This document shows, piece after piece, positions 1-7,601 of a stretch of 64,000 nt of DNA (the stretch's first letter is position 1; the number at the start of each line of letters is the position of its first letter). The stretch lies in contig NZ_WKJJ01000016.1 of the NCBI RefSeq assembly GCF_009674485.1, positions 62,001-126,000 on the forward strand, given 5' to 3'. Under the pieces are notes generated by a model, which did no database searches, was not told the origin of the DNA, and saw only the letters and a list, made by a program, of their open reading frames with translations. The translations under genes and the position numbers were made by a program. Origin of the DNA: Pseudoduganella rivuli (GTDB lineage Bacteria; Pseudomonadota; Gammaproteobacteria; Burkholderiales; Burkholderiaceae_D).

Positions 1-503
1 CCATCCTGGCCACGGTCGGCGCGCTGTTCGGCTACCAGGGCGGCGCCACGCAAAACGAAGCCGCCATGTACAAGAACAACGCGGCCATCGACAAGACCCA
101 GGCCGCCAACAGCTGGAGCTATTACCAGTCGAAATCGTCCAAGCAGAACCTGGCGGAACTGGCCATGATCCTGCCGGGCGTCGATCCTGAAAAGTACAAG
201 GCCGAAGTGGCCCGCTACAAGACGGAAAAGGAAGACATCAAGAAAGACGCGGAAAAATGGGAAGCGTCGTCGGCCGAGTGGAACAAGAAATCCGACGCCA
301 TGATGCACACGCACCACCAGTGGGCGCTGGCCACCACCGCCGTGCAGATCGCGATTTCGCTGGCGGCGATTACCCTGCTGACGCACCGTAAATGGCTGCT
401 GTACACGTCGTACGGCGTGGCGGCGGCCGGTGTCGTGCTGGGCATTTGTGCCGCGGCGCACGTCGATCCGCTGGCCTTCCTGGGCGGCGGCGCGCACCAT
501 TAA
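1..503 (+). CDS. DUF4337 family membrane protein, 5'-truncated by the window edge
   Basis: The reading frame is already open at base 3 and codes upstream of the first in-window ATG (66), so the N-terminus lies outside the window. The visible part has a short hydrophobic start, a charged Lys/Glu-rich helix (window bases about 180-290) that looks coiled coil, and two closely spaced hydrophobic segments at the end (about 330-480). This is the pattern of DUF4337 proteins, small inner-membrane proteins with no assigned biochemical role. The family call is from overall pattern; the function is unknown. Confidence 0.75.
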   Translation, partial: ILATVGALFGYQGGATQNEAAMYKNNAAIDKTQAANSWSYYQSKSSKQNLAELAMILPGVDPEKYKAEVARYKTEKEDIKKDAEKWEASSAEWNKKSDAMMHTHHQWALATTAVQIAISLAAITLLTHRKWLLYTSYGVAAAGVVLGICAAAHVDPLAFLGGGAHH

Positions 504-705
504 ATCCTGCTGTCACGGCGATTTCATCTGGATCGTCTAAGATGGAAGCACATTAGACAGAAAATTCGGCAACTTTTTTCACAAAAGCATCGGATTTTCT
601 GCGAGAATCGCGATCTTATTTTTTGCGTTGCCTGCCAAGGCGACGCCCAGCCCGCTCCGGAGTTCAACGATCCCGGGGCGGTTGTTCTTTTTGGAGAAGA
701 CATCC

Positions 706-2961
706 ATGAAATTTCGTTTCCCTATCGTCATCATCGATGAAGATTTCCGTTCCGAGAACACGTCCGGACTGGGTATCCGCGCCCTGGCCGCTGCGATGGA
801 GAAAGAAGGCATGGAAGTGCTGGGCGTCACCAGCTACGGCGACCTGTCCCAGTTCGCCCAGCAGCAGTCGCGCGCCTCGGCCTTCGTGCTGTCCATCGAC
901 GACGAGGAATTCGGCGGCGGTTCCAAGGAAGAAACCGATGACGCACTGAAGTCGCTGCGCGCATTCGTCGAAGAAATCCGCTACAAGAATGCGGACATCC
1001 CGATTTACCTGTATGGCGAGACGCGCACGTCGCGCCACATCCCGAATGACATTCTGCGCGAATTGCACGGTTTCATTCACATGTTCGAAGACACGCCGGA
1101 ATTCGTGGCGCGCCACATCATCCGCGAAGCCAAGTCTTACCTGGATTCGCTGGCGCCGCCGTTCTTCCGCGCGCTGGTGCACTATGCCAACGACGGTTCG
1201 TATTCGTGGCACTGCCCGGGTCACTCGGGCGGCGTGGCGTTCCTGAAGTCGCCGATCGGCCAGATGTTCCACCAGTTCTTCGGTGAAAACATGCTGCGCG
1301 CCGACGTCTGCAACGCCGTGGAAGAGCTGGGCCAGCTGCTGGACCACACCGGTCCCGTCGCCGCGTCGGAACGCAACGCGGCCCGCATCTACAACGCCGA
1401 CCACTGCTACTTCGTGACGAACGGCACGTCGACGTCGAACAAGATGGTATGGCACTCGACGGTTGCCCCGGGCGACATCGTGGTGGTGGACCGCAACTGC
1501 CACAAATCCATCCTGCACTCGATCATCATGTGCGGCGCGATCCCCGTGTTCCTGATGCCGACGCGTAACCACCTGGGCATCATCGGTCCGATTCCGCTGG
1601 AAGAGTTCACGATGGAATCGATCAAGCGCAAGATCGAAAACAACCCGTTCGCGCGCGACGCCGCCAACAAGAAGCCGCGCATCCTCACCATCACGCAATC
1701 GACCTACGACGGCGTGGTGTACAACGTGGAAACCCTGCGCGAAATGCTGGACGGCGAAATCGACACGCTGCACTTCGACGAAGCGTGGCTGCCGCACGCG
1801 ACGTTCCACGATTTCTACAAGAACATGCACGCGATCGGAAAGGACCGCCCGCGCGCCAAGGAATCGCTGATCTTCTCGACCCAGTCGACCCACAAGCTGC
1901 TGGCGGGCCTGTCGCAGGCATCGCAGGTGCTGGTGCGCGATTCGGAATCCGTGCAACTGGACAAGGACGCCTTCAATGAAGCGTACCTGATGCACACGTC
2001 GACTTCGCCGCAGTATTCCATCATCGCGTCGTGCGACGTGGCGGCCGCCATGATGGAAGCGCCGGGCGGCACCGCGCTGGTGGAAGAATCCATTCTGGAA
2101 GCGCTGGACTTCCGCCGCGCGATGAAAAAGATCGACGAGGAATGGGGCAAGGACTGGTGGTTCAAGGTCTGGGGCCCGGACACCTTCGCGGAAGAAGGCA
2201 TCGGTTCGCAGGAAGACTGGATTTTCACGGCGGACAGCAAGGAATGGCACGGCTTCGGCGACCTGGCGCCGGGCTTCAACATGCTGGACCCGATCAAGGC
2301 CACCATCGTCAACCCGGGCCTGTCGCTGGACGGCCAGTTCGGCGAGACCGGCATTCCCGCGTCGATCGTCACCAAGTACCTGGCGGAACACGGCGTCATC
2401 GTCGAGAAATGCGGCCTGTATTCGTTCTTCATCATGTTCACCATCGGCATCACCAAGGGCCGCTGGAACACGCTGCTGACCGCGCTGCAACAGTTCAAGG
2501 ACGATTACGACAAGAACATGCCGATGTGGCGCATCCTGCCGGAATTCGCGGCCGCCAACCCACGCTACGAATCGATGGGCTTGCGCGACCTGTGCCAGCA
2601 AATCCACGATTTCTACAAGGCATATGACGTGGCGCGCCTGACCACGGAAATGTACCTGTCGGACATGATTCCTGCGATGAAACCGTCGGAAGCGTTCGCC
2701 AAAATGGCGCACCGCGAAATCGAACGCGTGGCCATCGATGAACTGGAAGGCCGCATCACGTCGATCCTGCTGACGCCATATCCTCCGGGCATCCCGCTGC
2801 TGATCCCGGGCGAACGCTTCAACAAGACCATCGTCGATTACCTGCGCTTCGCACGCGACTTCAACGAACGCTTCCCGGGCTTCGAGACCGACGTGCACGG
2901 CCTGGTCAAGCGCGAAGTCAACGGCAAACGCGATTACTTCGTCGATTGCGTCAAACAGTAA
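706..2961 (+). CDS. Orn/Lys/Arg decarboxylase, arginine-decarboxylase-like (fold type I PLP enzyme)
   Basis: The 751-aa product has the three-part layout of the large inducible basic amino-acid decarboxylases: an N-terminal wing domain (about 1-130, flavodoxin-like), the PLP domain, and a C-terminal domain from about residue 600. The motif STQSTHKLLAGL places the PLP Schiff-base lysine at residue 397, close to Lys386 of E. coli AdiA, and the length is near AdiA (about 755 aa). Substrate (Arg versus Lys or Orn) cannot be fixed from motifs alone. These enzymes decarboxylate in the cytoplasm to give agmatine, cadaverine or putrescine and consume protons. The ATG at 706 follows a GGAG at a workable distance; the frame is open from 628 but has no better start. 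No antiporter gene is adjacent, unlike acid-resistance adi/cad operons. Confidence 0.9.
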   Translation: MKFRFPIVIIDEDFRSENTSGLGIRALAAAMEKEGMEVLGVTSYGDLSQFAQQQSRASAFVLSIDDEEFGGGSKEETDDALKSLRAFVEEIRYKNADIPIYLYGETRTSRHIPNDILRELHGFIHMFEDTPEFVARHIIREAKSYLDSLAPPFFRALVHYANDGSYSWHCPGHSGGVAFLKSPIGQMFHQFFGENMLRADVCNAVEELGQLLDHTGPVAASERNAARIYNADHCYFVTNGTSTSNKMVWHSTVAPGDIVVVDRNCHKSILHSIIMCGAIPVFLMPTRNHLGIIGPIPLEEFTMESIKRKIENNPFARDAANKKPRILTITQSTYDGVVYNVETLREMLDGEIDTLHFDEAWLPHATFHDFYKNMHAIGKDRPRAKESLIFSTQSTHKLLAGLSQASQVLVRDSESVQLDKDAFNEAYLMHTSTSPQYSIIASCDVAAAMMEAPGGTALVEESILEALDFRRAMKKIDEEWGKDWWFKVWGPDTFAEEGIGSQEDWIFTADSKEWHGFGDLAPGFNMLDPIKATIVNPGLSLDGQFGETGIPASIVTKYLAEHGVIVEKCGLYSFFIMFTIGITKGRWNTLLTALQQFKDDYDKNMPMWRILPEFAAANPRYESMGLRDLCQQIHDFYKAYDVARLTTEMYLSDMIPAMKPSEAFAKMAHREIERVAIDELEGRITSILLTPYPPGIPLLIPGERFNKTIVDYLRFARDFNERFPGFETDVHGLVKREVNGKRDYFVDCVKQ

Positions 2962-2983
2962 GCGCTACACCAGCGTGACACAG

Positions 2984-3007
2984 GGCCGGCTGAACGCCGG
3001 CCTTTTT
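2984..3007 (+). terminator. Rho-independent terminator of the decarboxylase gene
   Basis: A seven-base-pair stem GGCCGGC / GCCGGCC with loop TGAAC is followed directly by a run of five T. It starts 22 bases after the decarboxylase stop codon and is the clearest intrinsic terminator in the window. Confidence 0.85.
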
Positions 3008-3189
3008 ATTGAGCAACGATCTACTCGACATTTCGGGGCCTGGCCCCAAAAGCACTATCGTTCGTACGAGGCTTATAGCGGGCGGCTTTGCGGCAGAGTT
3101 GTTTTTCTGGCATGGCGATGGCCACGCGGCAATGGGCAGCGTAGAATCGTAGTGTTTCGTCAATCTTTCCCCCCAATACAGGAGCCAAC

Positions 3190-3231
3190 ATGCTTGCGTC
3201 TCCTCAATTGCCCCGCCTCCCCGCTGCCTAA
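3190..3231 (+). CDS. Possible 13-codon leader ORF, or severed N-terminus of the sigma-54 regulator
   Basis: An AGGAG at 3180-3184 lies five bases before ATG 3190. The frame reads 13 codons (MLASPQLPRLPAA) and hits TAA at 3229-3231. It is the same frame as the downstream regulator, whose next ATG is at 3241, nine bases after the stop. It may be a translated leader, or the original start of the regulator broken by a nonsense change. No homology is expected for so short a peptide. Confidence 0.35.
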   Translation: MLASPQLPRLPAA

Positions 3232-3240
3232 CTTGACAGT

Positions 3241-4644
3241 ATGGATGGCGCAGACACGCTGATCGCGTCCCTGCATCCGGTCGCTCCGCTGCCGGATGGT
3301 GCTGCCGACGCGCTGGTAGCCGGGCTGGGCCTGGCTGGGGTCAGTGTGCAGCCGGCGCATGGCAAGCCCGCCGGGCTGGCGGTCTTGCTGTTCAGCCAGT
3401 GGGATGAGCAGGCCGCCGCTGCGCTGGCCGCGCTGGTGACGGATCAGTGCGGCAACCAGTCGGTGCTGGCCGTCTGTTGCGGCGCGCTGCCCGCCAATAC
3501 CGGCTGGTCGCTACTGGCGGCAGGCGCCGCGGATGTGCTGCTGTGGCCCACGGCCCCCGCCGGCGCCGACAGCATCGCCACCCAGGCCGCCGCGCGCCTG
3601 CACCGGTGGCGCGCCGTCGAGCAATTGATGCAATCGGACGCCGTGCGTTCGTGCCTCGTGGGCGACAGCCCCGCCTGGCGCGCATTGGTGCGCAGCGTGG
3701 TGGAGGTGGCGGCCTGGACCCAGTCGCCCGTGCTGATCACCGGTGAAACCGGCACCGGCAAGGAACAGATCGCCAAACTGATCCATCACCTCCATCAACA
3801 CCCCGGTGGCGGCCTGCATGGCGACGCGCCGCTGGTGCTGCTCGATTGCAGCACGCTGTCACCGGAACTGGCGGGCAGCGAATTCTTTGGCCATGAAAAA
3901 GGCGCGTTCACCGGTGCGATGAACGCGCGTGACGGCGCCTTTGCCCAGGCCGACGGCGGCATCCTGTTCCTCGATGAAGTGGGCGAATTGCCATTGCCGC
4001 TGCAAGCGCAATTGCTGCGCGTGATCCAGGAACAGCAATACAAACGGCTGGGCGGCAATCACTGGCAACCGACGCGTTTCCGCCTGGTGTGCGCCACCAA
4101 CCGCGACCTGGACGCCTGCGTCGCGGCCGGCACGTTCCGCGCCGACCTGTACTACCGCATCGCGGGCTGGCGCTGCCGCCCGCCGCCGCTACGCGAACGC
4201 ACGGGCGACATCCTGCCGCTGGTATCGCACTTCCTGCGCCAGCTCGATCCCGACCACGCGCACGAACTGGACCCCGCCGTGCGCGAATATTTGCTGACAC
4301 GCAGCTATCCCGGCAATGTGCGGGACTTGCGGCAAACCGTGGCCCGCATCTGGCACCGCCATTGCGGCCTGGGCCCGCTGACCATTGGCGACGTGCCGCC
4401 GGACGAGCGGCTACAGGCAGGCGCGGCGTGGCCCGACCAGCATTTCACGGACGCGGTGCGCCACGCGCTCGACCTCGGCGTCTCGCTGCCGGCCATCAGC
4501 CAGGCCGCCGCCGACACCGCCATGAAGCTGGCGCTGGCGGCCGAACAGGGCAACAACCAGCGCGCCGCCGCGCTGCTGGGCATCAGCGACCGCGCGCTGC
4601 AAATGCGGCGCAAGGGCAAGCCGGATGGCCCCGCCTATCACTGA
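3241..4644 (+). CDS. Sigma-54-dependent transcriptional activator (AAA+ / Fis-type HTH) with degenerate N-terminal domain
   Basis: This 467-aa protein has the bacterial enhancer-binding layout: an AAA+ domain with Walker A GETGTGKE (168-175), the sigma-54-contacting loop GAFTGA (221-226) and Walker B ILFLDE (241-246), then a C-terminal Fis-like helix-turn-helix (NNQRAAALLGISDRALQMRR). The first 130 residues look like a receiver domain without its phosphorylation Asp, so the input signal is unknown. ATG 3241 has no convincing ribosome-binding site, while a good one lies upstream at 3180 and is separated by an in-frame stop. It sits tail to tail with the amidohydrolase gene (10 bases between stops). 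Its targets cannot be named from the sequence. Confidence 0.85.
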   Translation: MDGADTLIASLHPVAPLPDGAADALVAGLGLAGVSVQPAHGKPAGLAVLLFSQWDEQAAAALAALVTDQCGNQSVLAVCCGALPANTGWSLLAAGAADVLLWPTAPAGADSIATQAAARLHRWRAVEQLMQSDAVRSCLVGDSPAWRALVRSVVEVAAWTQSPVLITGETGTGKEQIAKLIHHLHQHPGGGLHGDAPLVLLDCSTLSPELAGSEFFGHEKGAFTGAMNARDGAFAQADGGILFLDEVGELPLPLQAQLLRVIQEQQYKRLGGNHWQPTRFRLVCATNRDLDACVAAGTFRADLYYRIAGWRCRPPPLRERTGDILPLVSHFLRQLDPDHAHELDPAVREYLLTRSYPGNVRDLRQTVARIWHRHCGLGPLTIGDVPPDERLQAGAAWPDQHFTDAVRHALDLGVSLPAISQAAADTAMKLALAAEQGNNQRAAALLGISDRALQMRRKGKPDGPAYH

Positions 4645-4654
4645 GGGTCGGTCA

Positions 4655-5383
4655 TCAAGCGGGCGATATCAGGCGCAGGAAATTTTCGCCGGTGATCAGC
4701 GCTTCATCGGCGGCCGGCAATCCCAGCAGCCTGACTTTTTCCAATTCCAGCCCCGGATGCAGCCACGGCCCGTCGCTGCCGAACAGCAGCTTGTGGGGTC
4801 CGGCGCGCCGCACCGCCTGTTCCAGCAAGTCGAAGCGGCGCACGCCGGAAGTGTCGGCATAAATATTCGGGTGCCGCACGAGGTGGTCGATCAGCGCCAG
4901 TTGCGCGGCCCAGTCGTCGGCAAAGCTGCCCAGGTGCGGCAAGATGAAATTCACATCCGGATACTGCGTGGCCAGCAATTCCGCCACGGCGGTTTCGCCG
5001 GCCGGGTCATACAGCACCGGCAAACGGTAGCGCCGCGCCGCGTCGCACACTTCTCCGCTGATGCGGGCGTCGTGTTTGTGCACCTTGATGCCGATGAATC
5101 CATACTGTTCGACCGCCGTGCGCACCATGGCGCCGATGCGGCCGCGATCGCGCCGCGCATGGACGAACGCATAGCCATAAAAGCGCCCGGGACTGGCCGC
5201 CACCATGCGCGCCACGGCGCCGTTGGCCAGCGCATAATCGCTATGGAATGCGGGCAGCAGCGCCGTGCGGGCGATACCGGCCCGGCTGGCGCGGCGCAGG
5301 TAGCGCGCCAGCGTGGCGTCGCTGTCCCACGGGCCGGACAAGCCGTCGCCGGGACCGGCATGGCAGTGGCAATCGATGATCAT
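4655..5383 (-). CDS. Amidohydrolase family protein (TIM-barrel metal-dependent hydrolase)
   Basis: The 242-aa product begins MIIDCHCHAG, the HxH metal-binding signature of the Amidohydrolase_2 group, and later shows GIKVHKHD, LPHLG and LLFGSDGPWLHPG, the other expected metal or catalytic segments. The start at 5383 puts HxH at the N-terminus as in relatives; the frame is open further upstream to 5458 but that part overlaps the preceding gene. Its stop-to-start distance to the upstream gene is 17 bases, so it is the last gene of the eight-gene minus-strand operon that starts near 12532. Substrate unknown: relatives include decarboxylases and lactonases acting on aromatic or sugar-like acids. 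Confidence 0.8.
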   Translation of the reverse strand: MIIDCHCHAGPGDGLSGPWDSDATLARYLRRASRAGIARTALLPAFHSDYALANGAVARMVAASPGRFYGYAFVHARRDRGRIGAMVRTAVEQYGFIGIKVHKHDARISGEVCDAARRYRLPVLYDPAGETAVAELLATQYPDVNFILPHLGSFADDWAAQLALIDHLVRHPNIYADTSGVRRFDLLEQAVRRAGPHKLLFGSDGPWLHPGLELEKVRLLGLPAADEALITGENFLRLISPA

Positions 5384-5400
5384 CGCAGCGCACGCCAACG

Positions 5401-6054
5401 CTATGGCAGCTCGAGCAGCGGGAACCGTTCGGCGCGCCGTTTGCGCCACGGGCCGCAATACGCTTCGCCGTCGCCGCCGGCGGCGCAGCGCTCGGCCCGC
5501 GTCTGGAAATGCGGCGCATGCGCACGCACCGCCTGCAGCAAGGCGCCACGCACGGCTTGCGGACTGCCGTCGCTGTCTCCCGCCAGCCTGGCTGCGGTAC
5601 CGGCGATCCGCACCACGCGGCGCGCGGTTTCGAATTCGCGGTCTTCCTGCGCCAGTTCGCCCATTTCATTCATTTCCACTTCCAGCGCCTTGCTGATCGC
5701 GCCGCCCAACGCGGAGCCGAGCGCCGTGCCGACGCCGGGGATGGGAATGAACGAGCCCAGCGCGCCACCCACCATCGGCAACGCCGCCTTGGCAATCCCC
5801 TTCAATGCGCCACCCAGCGGCTTGGCGACTTTCTTGATGCCTTGCCACGCCTTCTTGAACACGTTACCCAGGAATTGCTCCAGTTCCGCCTCGCTGCTGA
5901 CGGACAGCAATTCCATCGCCAGTTCCGTTTCCTCCTGCTCGCTGAACGGCGACTCGAACTCGCCGGGAAAGCCTTCGCTGGAAAACTCCATTACTTCAAA
6001 GCCGCCCGCAGCCGTATTCCGGCAGGAAGCACATTGGCAATTTTTACTGTACAT
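5401..6054 (-). CDS. Uncharacterised family protein, paralog A (acidic leader-like, basic amphipathic, glycine-zipper segments)
   Basis: This 217-aa protein is a paralog of the product of 11190-11945. Features in order: an N-terminal cysteine cluster (C6, C8, C11), an acidic stretch, ELAMELLSVSSEAELEQFLG (about 44-63), a lysine-rich amphipathic stretch (about 64-90), a small-residue segment rich in Gly/Ala (about 94-120), QEDREFETARRVVR (about 136-149), and a helical C-terminus with HAPHF. The middle resembles membrane-active peptides in composition. I recognise the arrangement as recurring in uncharacterised proteins but know of no tested function. A GGAGG six bases before the ATG supports the start. 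It lies 12 bases downstream of the 6067-6528 gene. Confidence 0.8.
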   Translation of the reverse strand: MYSKNCQCASCRNTAAGGFEVMEFSSEGFPGEFESPFSEQEETELAMELLSVSSEAELEQFLGNVFKKAWQGIKKVAKPLGGALKGIAKAALPMVGGALGSFIPIPGVGTALGSALGGAISKALEVEMNEMGELAQEDREFETARRVVRIAGTAARLAGDSDGSPQAVRGALLQAVRAHAPHFQTRAERCAAGGDGEAYCGPWRKRRAERFPLLELP

Positions 6055-6066
6055 GGCACACCTCCG

Positions 6067-6528
6067 TTACCATTCCCCCGCGTCGCTGCGGTAATCCATA
6101 TCGTCGCTATCATCGTCCGCCGCGGCATCCGGTTCGTCGCCTGGCGGAGCATCGGCCACCGCCAGCCAGTCTGGTTCATAGACCGCGACGCCGGCCGGCC
6201 AGACGCCGCCCCACGGCCCCGGCCAGCCCACCGGACGCCGGCGGGGATAGCGGCCCACCGGCATGCCCTTGCCCTTGCCCCAGCTCTTTCCTGCAGGCGG
6301 TTTGGCCCCTGGCGCCTGCCCTTTTCCCGCACCCGCAGCACGCCCCCCTTTCGCCATCGCGCCCAGTCCGGCCTTGCCCGCGCTCCCTGGCGCGGCACGC
6401 GCCGGGCGCCCGCCCCTGCCGCCGCGCGCCATCCGCATCGCGCGCTCGCCCTGTTCGCTTTCACCGGACCACCCTTCCGCTTCCAGCCATTCAGCCGAAA
6501 ACGGCAATATCTCGAAACCGGTATGCAT
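6067..6528 (-). CDS. Low-complexity Gly/Ala/Lys/Arg-rich protein with acidic ends, unknown function
   Basis: The 153-aa product has an acidic N-terminus (MHTGFEILPFSAEWLEAEG), a strongly basic Gly/Ala/Lys/Arg-rich middle (about 30-95), a Trp/Pro-rich patch (about 96-115) and an acidic tail rich in Asp. No enzyme domain is visible, and it looks largely disordered. The start at 6528 is set by a GAGGAGG a few bases upstream. The gene overlaps the 3' end of the aminotransferase-like gene by 38 bases, which suggests translational coupling. A nucleic-acid or envelope-surface role would fit the charge pattern but is only a guess. Confidence 0.65.
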   Translation of the reverse strand: MHTGFEILPFSAEWLEAEGWSGESEQGERAMRMARGGRGGRPARAAPGSAGKAGLGAMAKGGRAAGAGKGQAPGAKPPAGKSWGKGKGMPVGRYPRRRPVGWPGPWGGVWPAGVAVYEPDWLAVADAPPGDEPDAAADDDSDDMDYRSDAGEW

Positions 6529-7585
6529 GGTCGCCTCCTCCTCGTGTTTTCCCCGATACCATCCGGGACGCCAGCGCCGCCGCCACCCGCGCCACCTCCA
6601 GTTCGCCATGGTCGGCCCGCAACAGCAATCCCAGCGCCAATCCGTTTTTCGTGCGCAGCAGGATGCCTTGCACCCGTTCGGCCAGCGCCAGCGCATCCTG
6701 TTCCTCCATGCCCGGCAGCGGCACCAGTTGCACGGGAAAGGCGCCGCCATGGCAAGCCAGTCCCGCCGCTGCAACAGCACTACGCAACTGCCGTATACGC
6801 GCCAGCAACCTGCGCCGCAAGCGGGGCCCGTCGCGCGCATTGACGTGCAACGCATGGCGGGCGGCGGCAATCACCGCGACCGATGGCGGGCTGGCGTGCA
6901 CGCGGCTTTCACTATGCCGCTCGAACGCCGCAATCAGCCACGCCGGTCCCGCCAGCACCGCCAGCGGTGCGCCGAAGCCTTTGGCCAGCGACGCCCCCGT
7001 CAATACCGGCATCTGCTGCAACCGGTGCAGCCGCACGGAACCGCCGCCTTCGCGCCCCAACACGCCCAGGGCCTGCGTATCGTCCAGCACCAGCCAGCCG
7101 CCCAGCGGCGCCACGATGCCTGCGTAAGCCCGCAGCGGCGGCGTCCCCGCGTCGCCCGGCGTATAACCGTCGGCCAGCACCACGGGCGTCCATCCGCCGC
7201 CATGAGCCCGTTGCGCCAGGCCGGCCAGTTGCACCACATCGCCATGGCGGAATTTCCGGACCGGCACCCCCTGCAGCGCCGCCCATTCCACACCCCAGCG
7301 TGCAATCGGATACGCCGCCGCATCCACCAGCAGCGACGGCCGCGCCACCATGGCTCCGCGCGCCAGCATGCCGAACACATCGCGGAACAGGTGTAACGTG
7401 GACGGCAGCAGGGTCGCCGCTTCGCAGCCTTGCAGTTGCGCCAGTTGCCGCGCCAGCGCCACGGCGCCGGGCGGGTCCTGCAACGCGGCCGGCTTGCCCA
7501 GCGTGAGCGCCGTCCACGCGACCAGTTCCGGCGCGCTGTGGCGCATGCCCAGGTACAGCGCGCTGCGAAAGTCCGCCCCGCTCAT
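6491..7585 (-). CDS. PLP-dependent alpha-oxoamine-synthase/aminotransferase-like protein with altered active site
   Basis: The 364-aa product has the class I/II fold pattern of 8-amino-7-oxononanoate synthase relatives: a PLP-lysine motif TGASLAKGFGAPLAVLAG with Lys202 and the cofactor-binding Asp segment LVLDDTQALGVLG (Asp168). The His normally four residues after that region's Asp (DDAHG in AONS) is Gln171, and the PLP-stacking His of the family (DxxxHAS) corresponds to Tyr92. Both are read from eye alignment with E. coli BioF spacing. It therefore probably binds PLP, but the chemistry may differ from biotin synthesis. It lies 16 bases downstream of the 7602-9866 gene, in the same operon; no other biotin gene is nearby. 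Confidence 0.75.
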   Translation of the reverse strand: MSGADFRSALYLGMRHSAPELVAWTALTLGKPAALQDPPGAVALARQLAQLQGCEAATLLPSTLHLFRDVFGMLARGAMVARPSLLVDAAAYPIARWGVEWAALQGVPVRKFRHGDVVQLAGLAQRAHGGGWTPVVLADGYTPGDAGTPPLRAYAGIVAPLGGWLVLDDTQALGVLGREGGGSVRLHRLQQMPVLTGASLAKGFGAPLAVLAGPAWLIAAFERHSESRVHASPPSVAVIAAARHALHVNARDGPRLRRRLLARIRQLRSAVAAAGLACHGGAFPVQLVPLPGMEEQDALALAERVQGILLRTKNGLALGLLLRADHGELEVARVAAALASRMVSGKTRGGGDHAYRFRDIAVFG

Positions 7586-7601
7586 ACATCCTCAGACACG
7601 C

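Noticed and set aside
664..2898. 744-codon open frame on the minus strand across the decarboxylase gene
   Set aside because: It is the antisense shadow of a GC-rich gene with strong codon bias; the plus-strand frame has catalytic motifs and a terminator.
3233..3238. TTGACA hexamer resembling a sigma-70 -35 box
   Set aside because: It overlaps the start of the sigma-54 regulator and has no matching -10 element at the right spacing.
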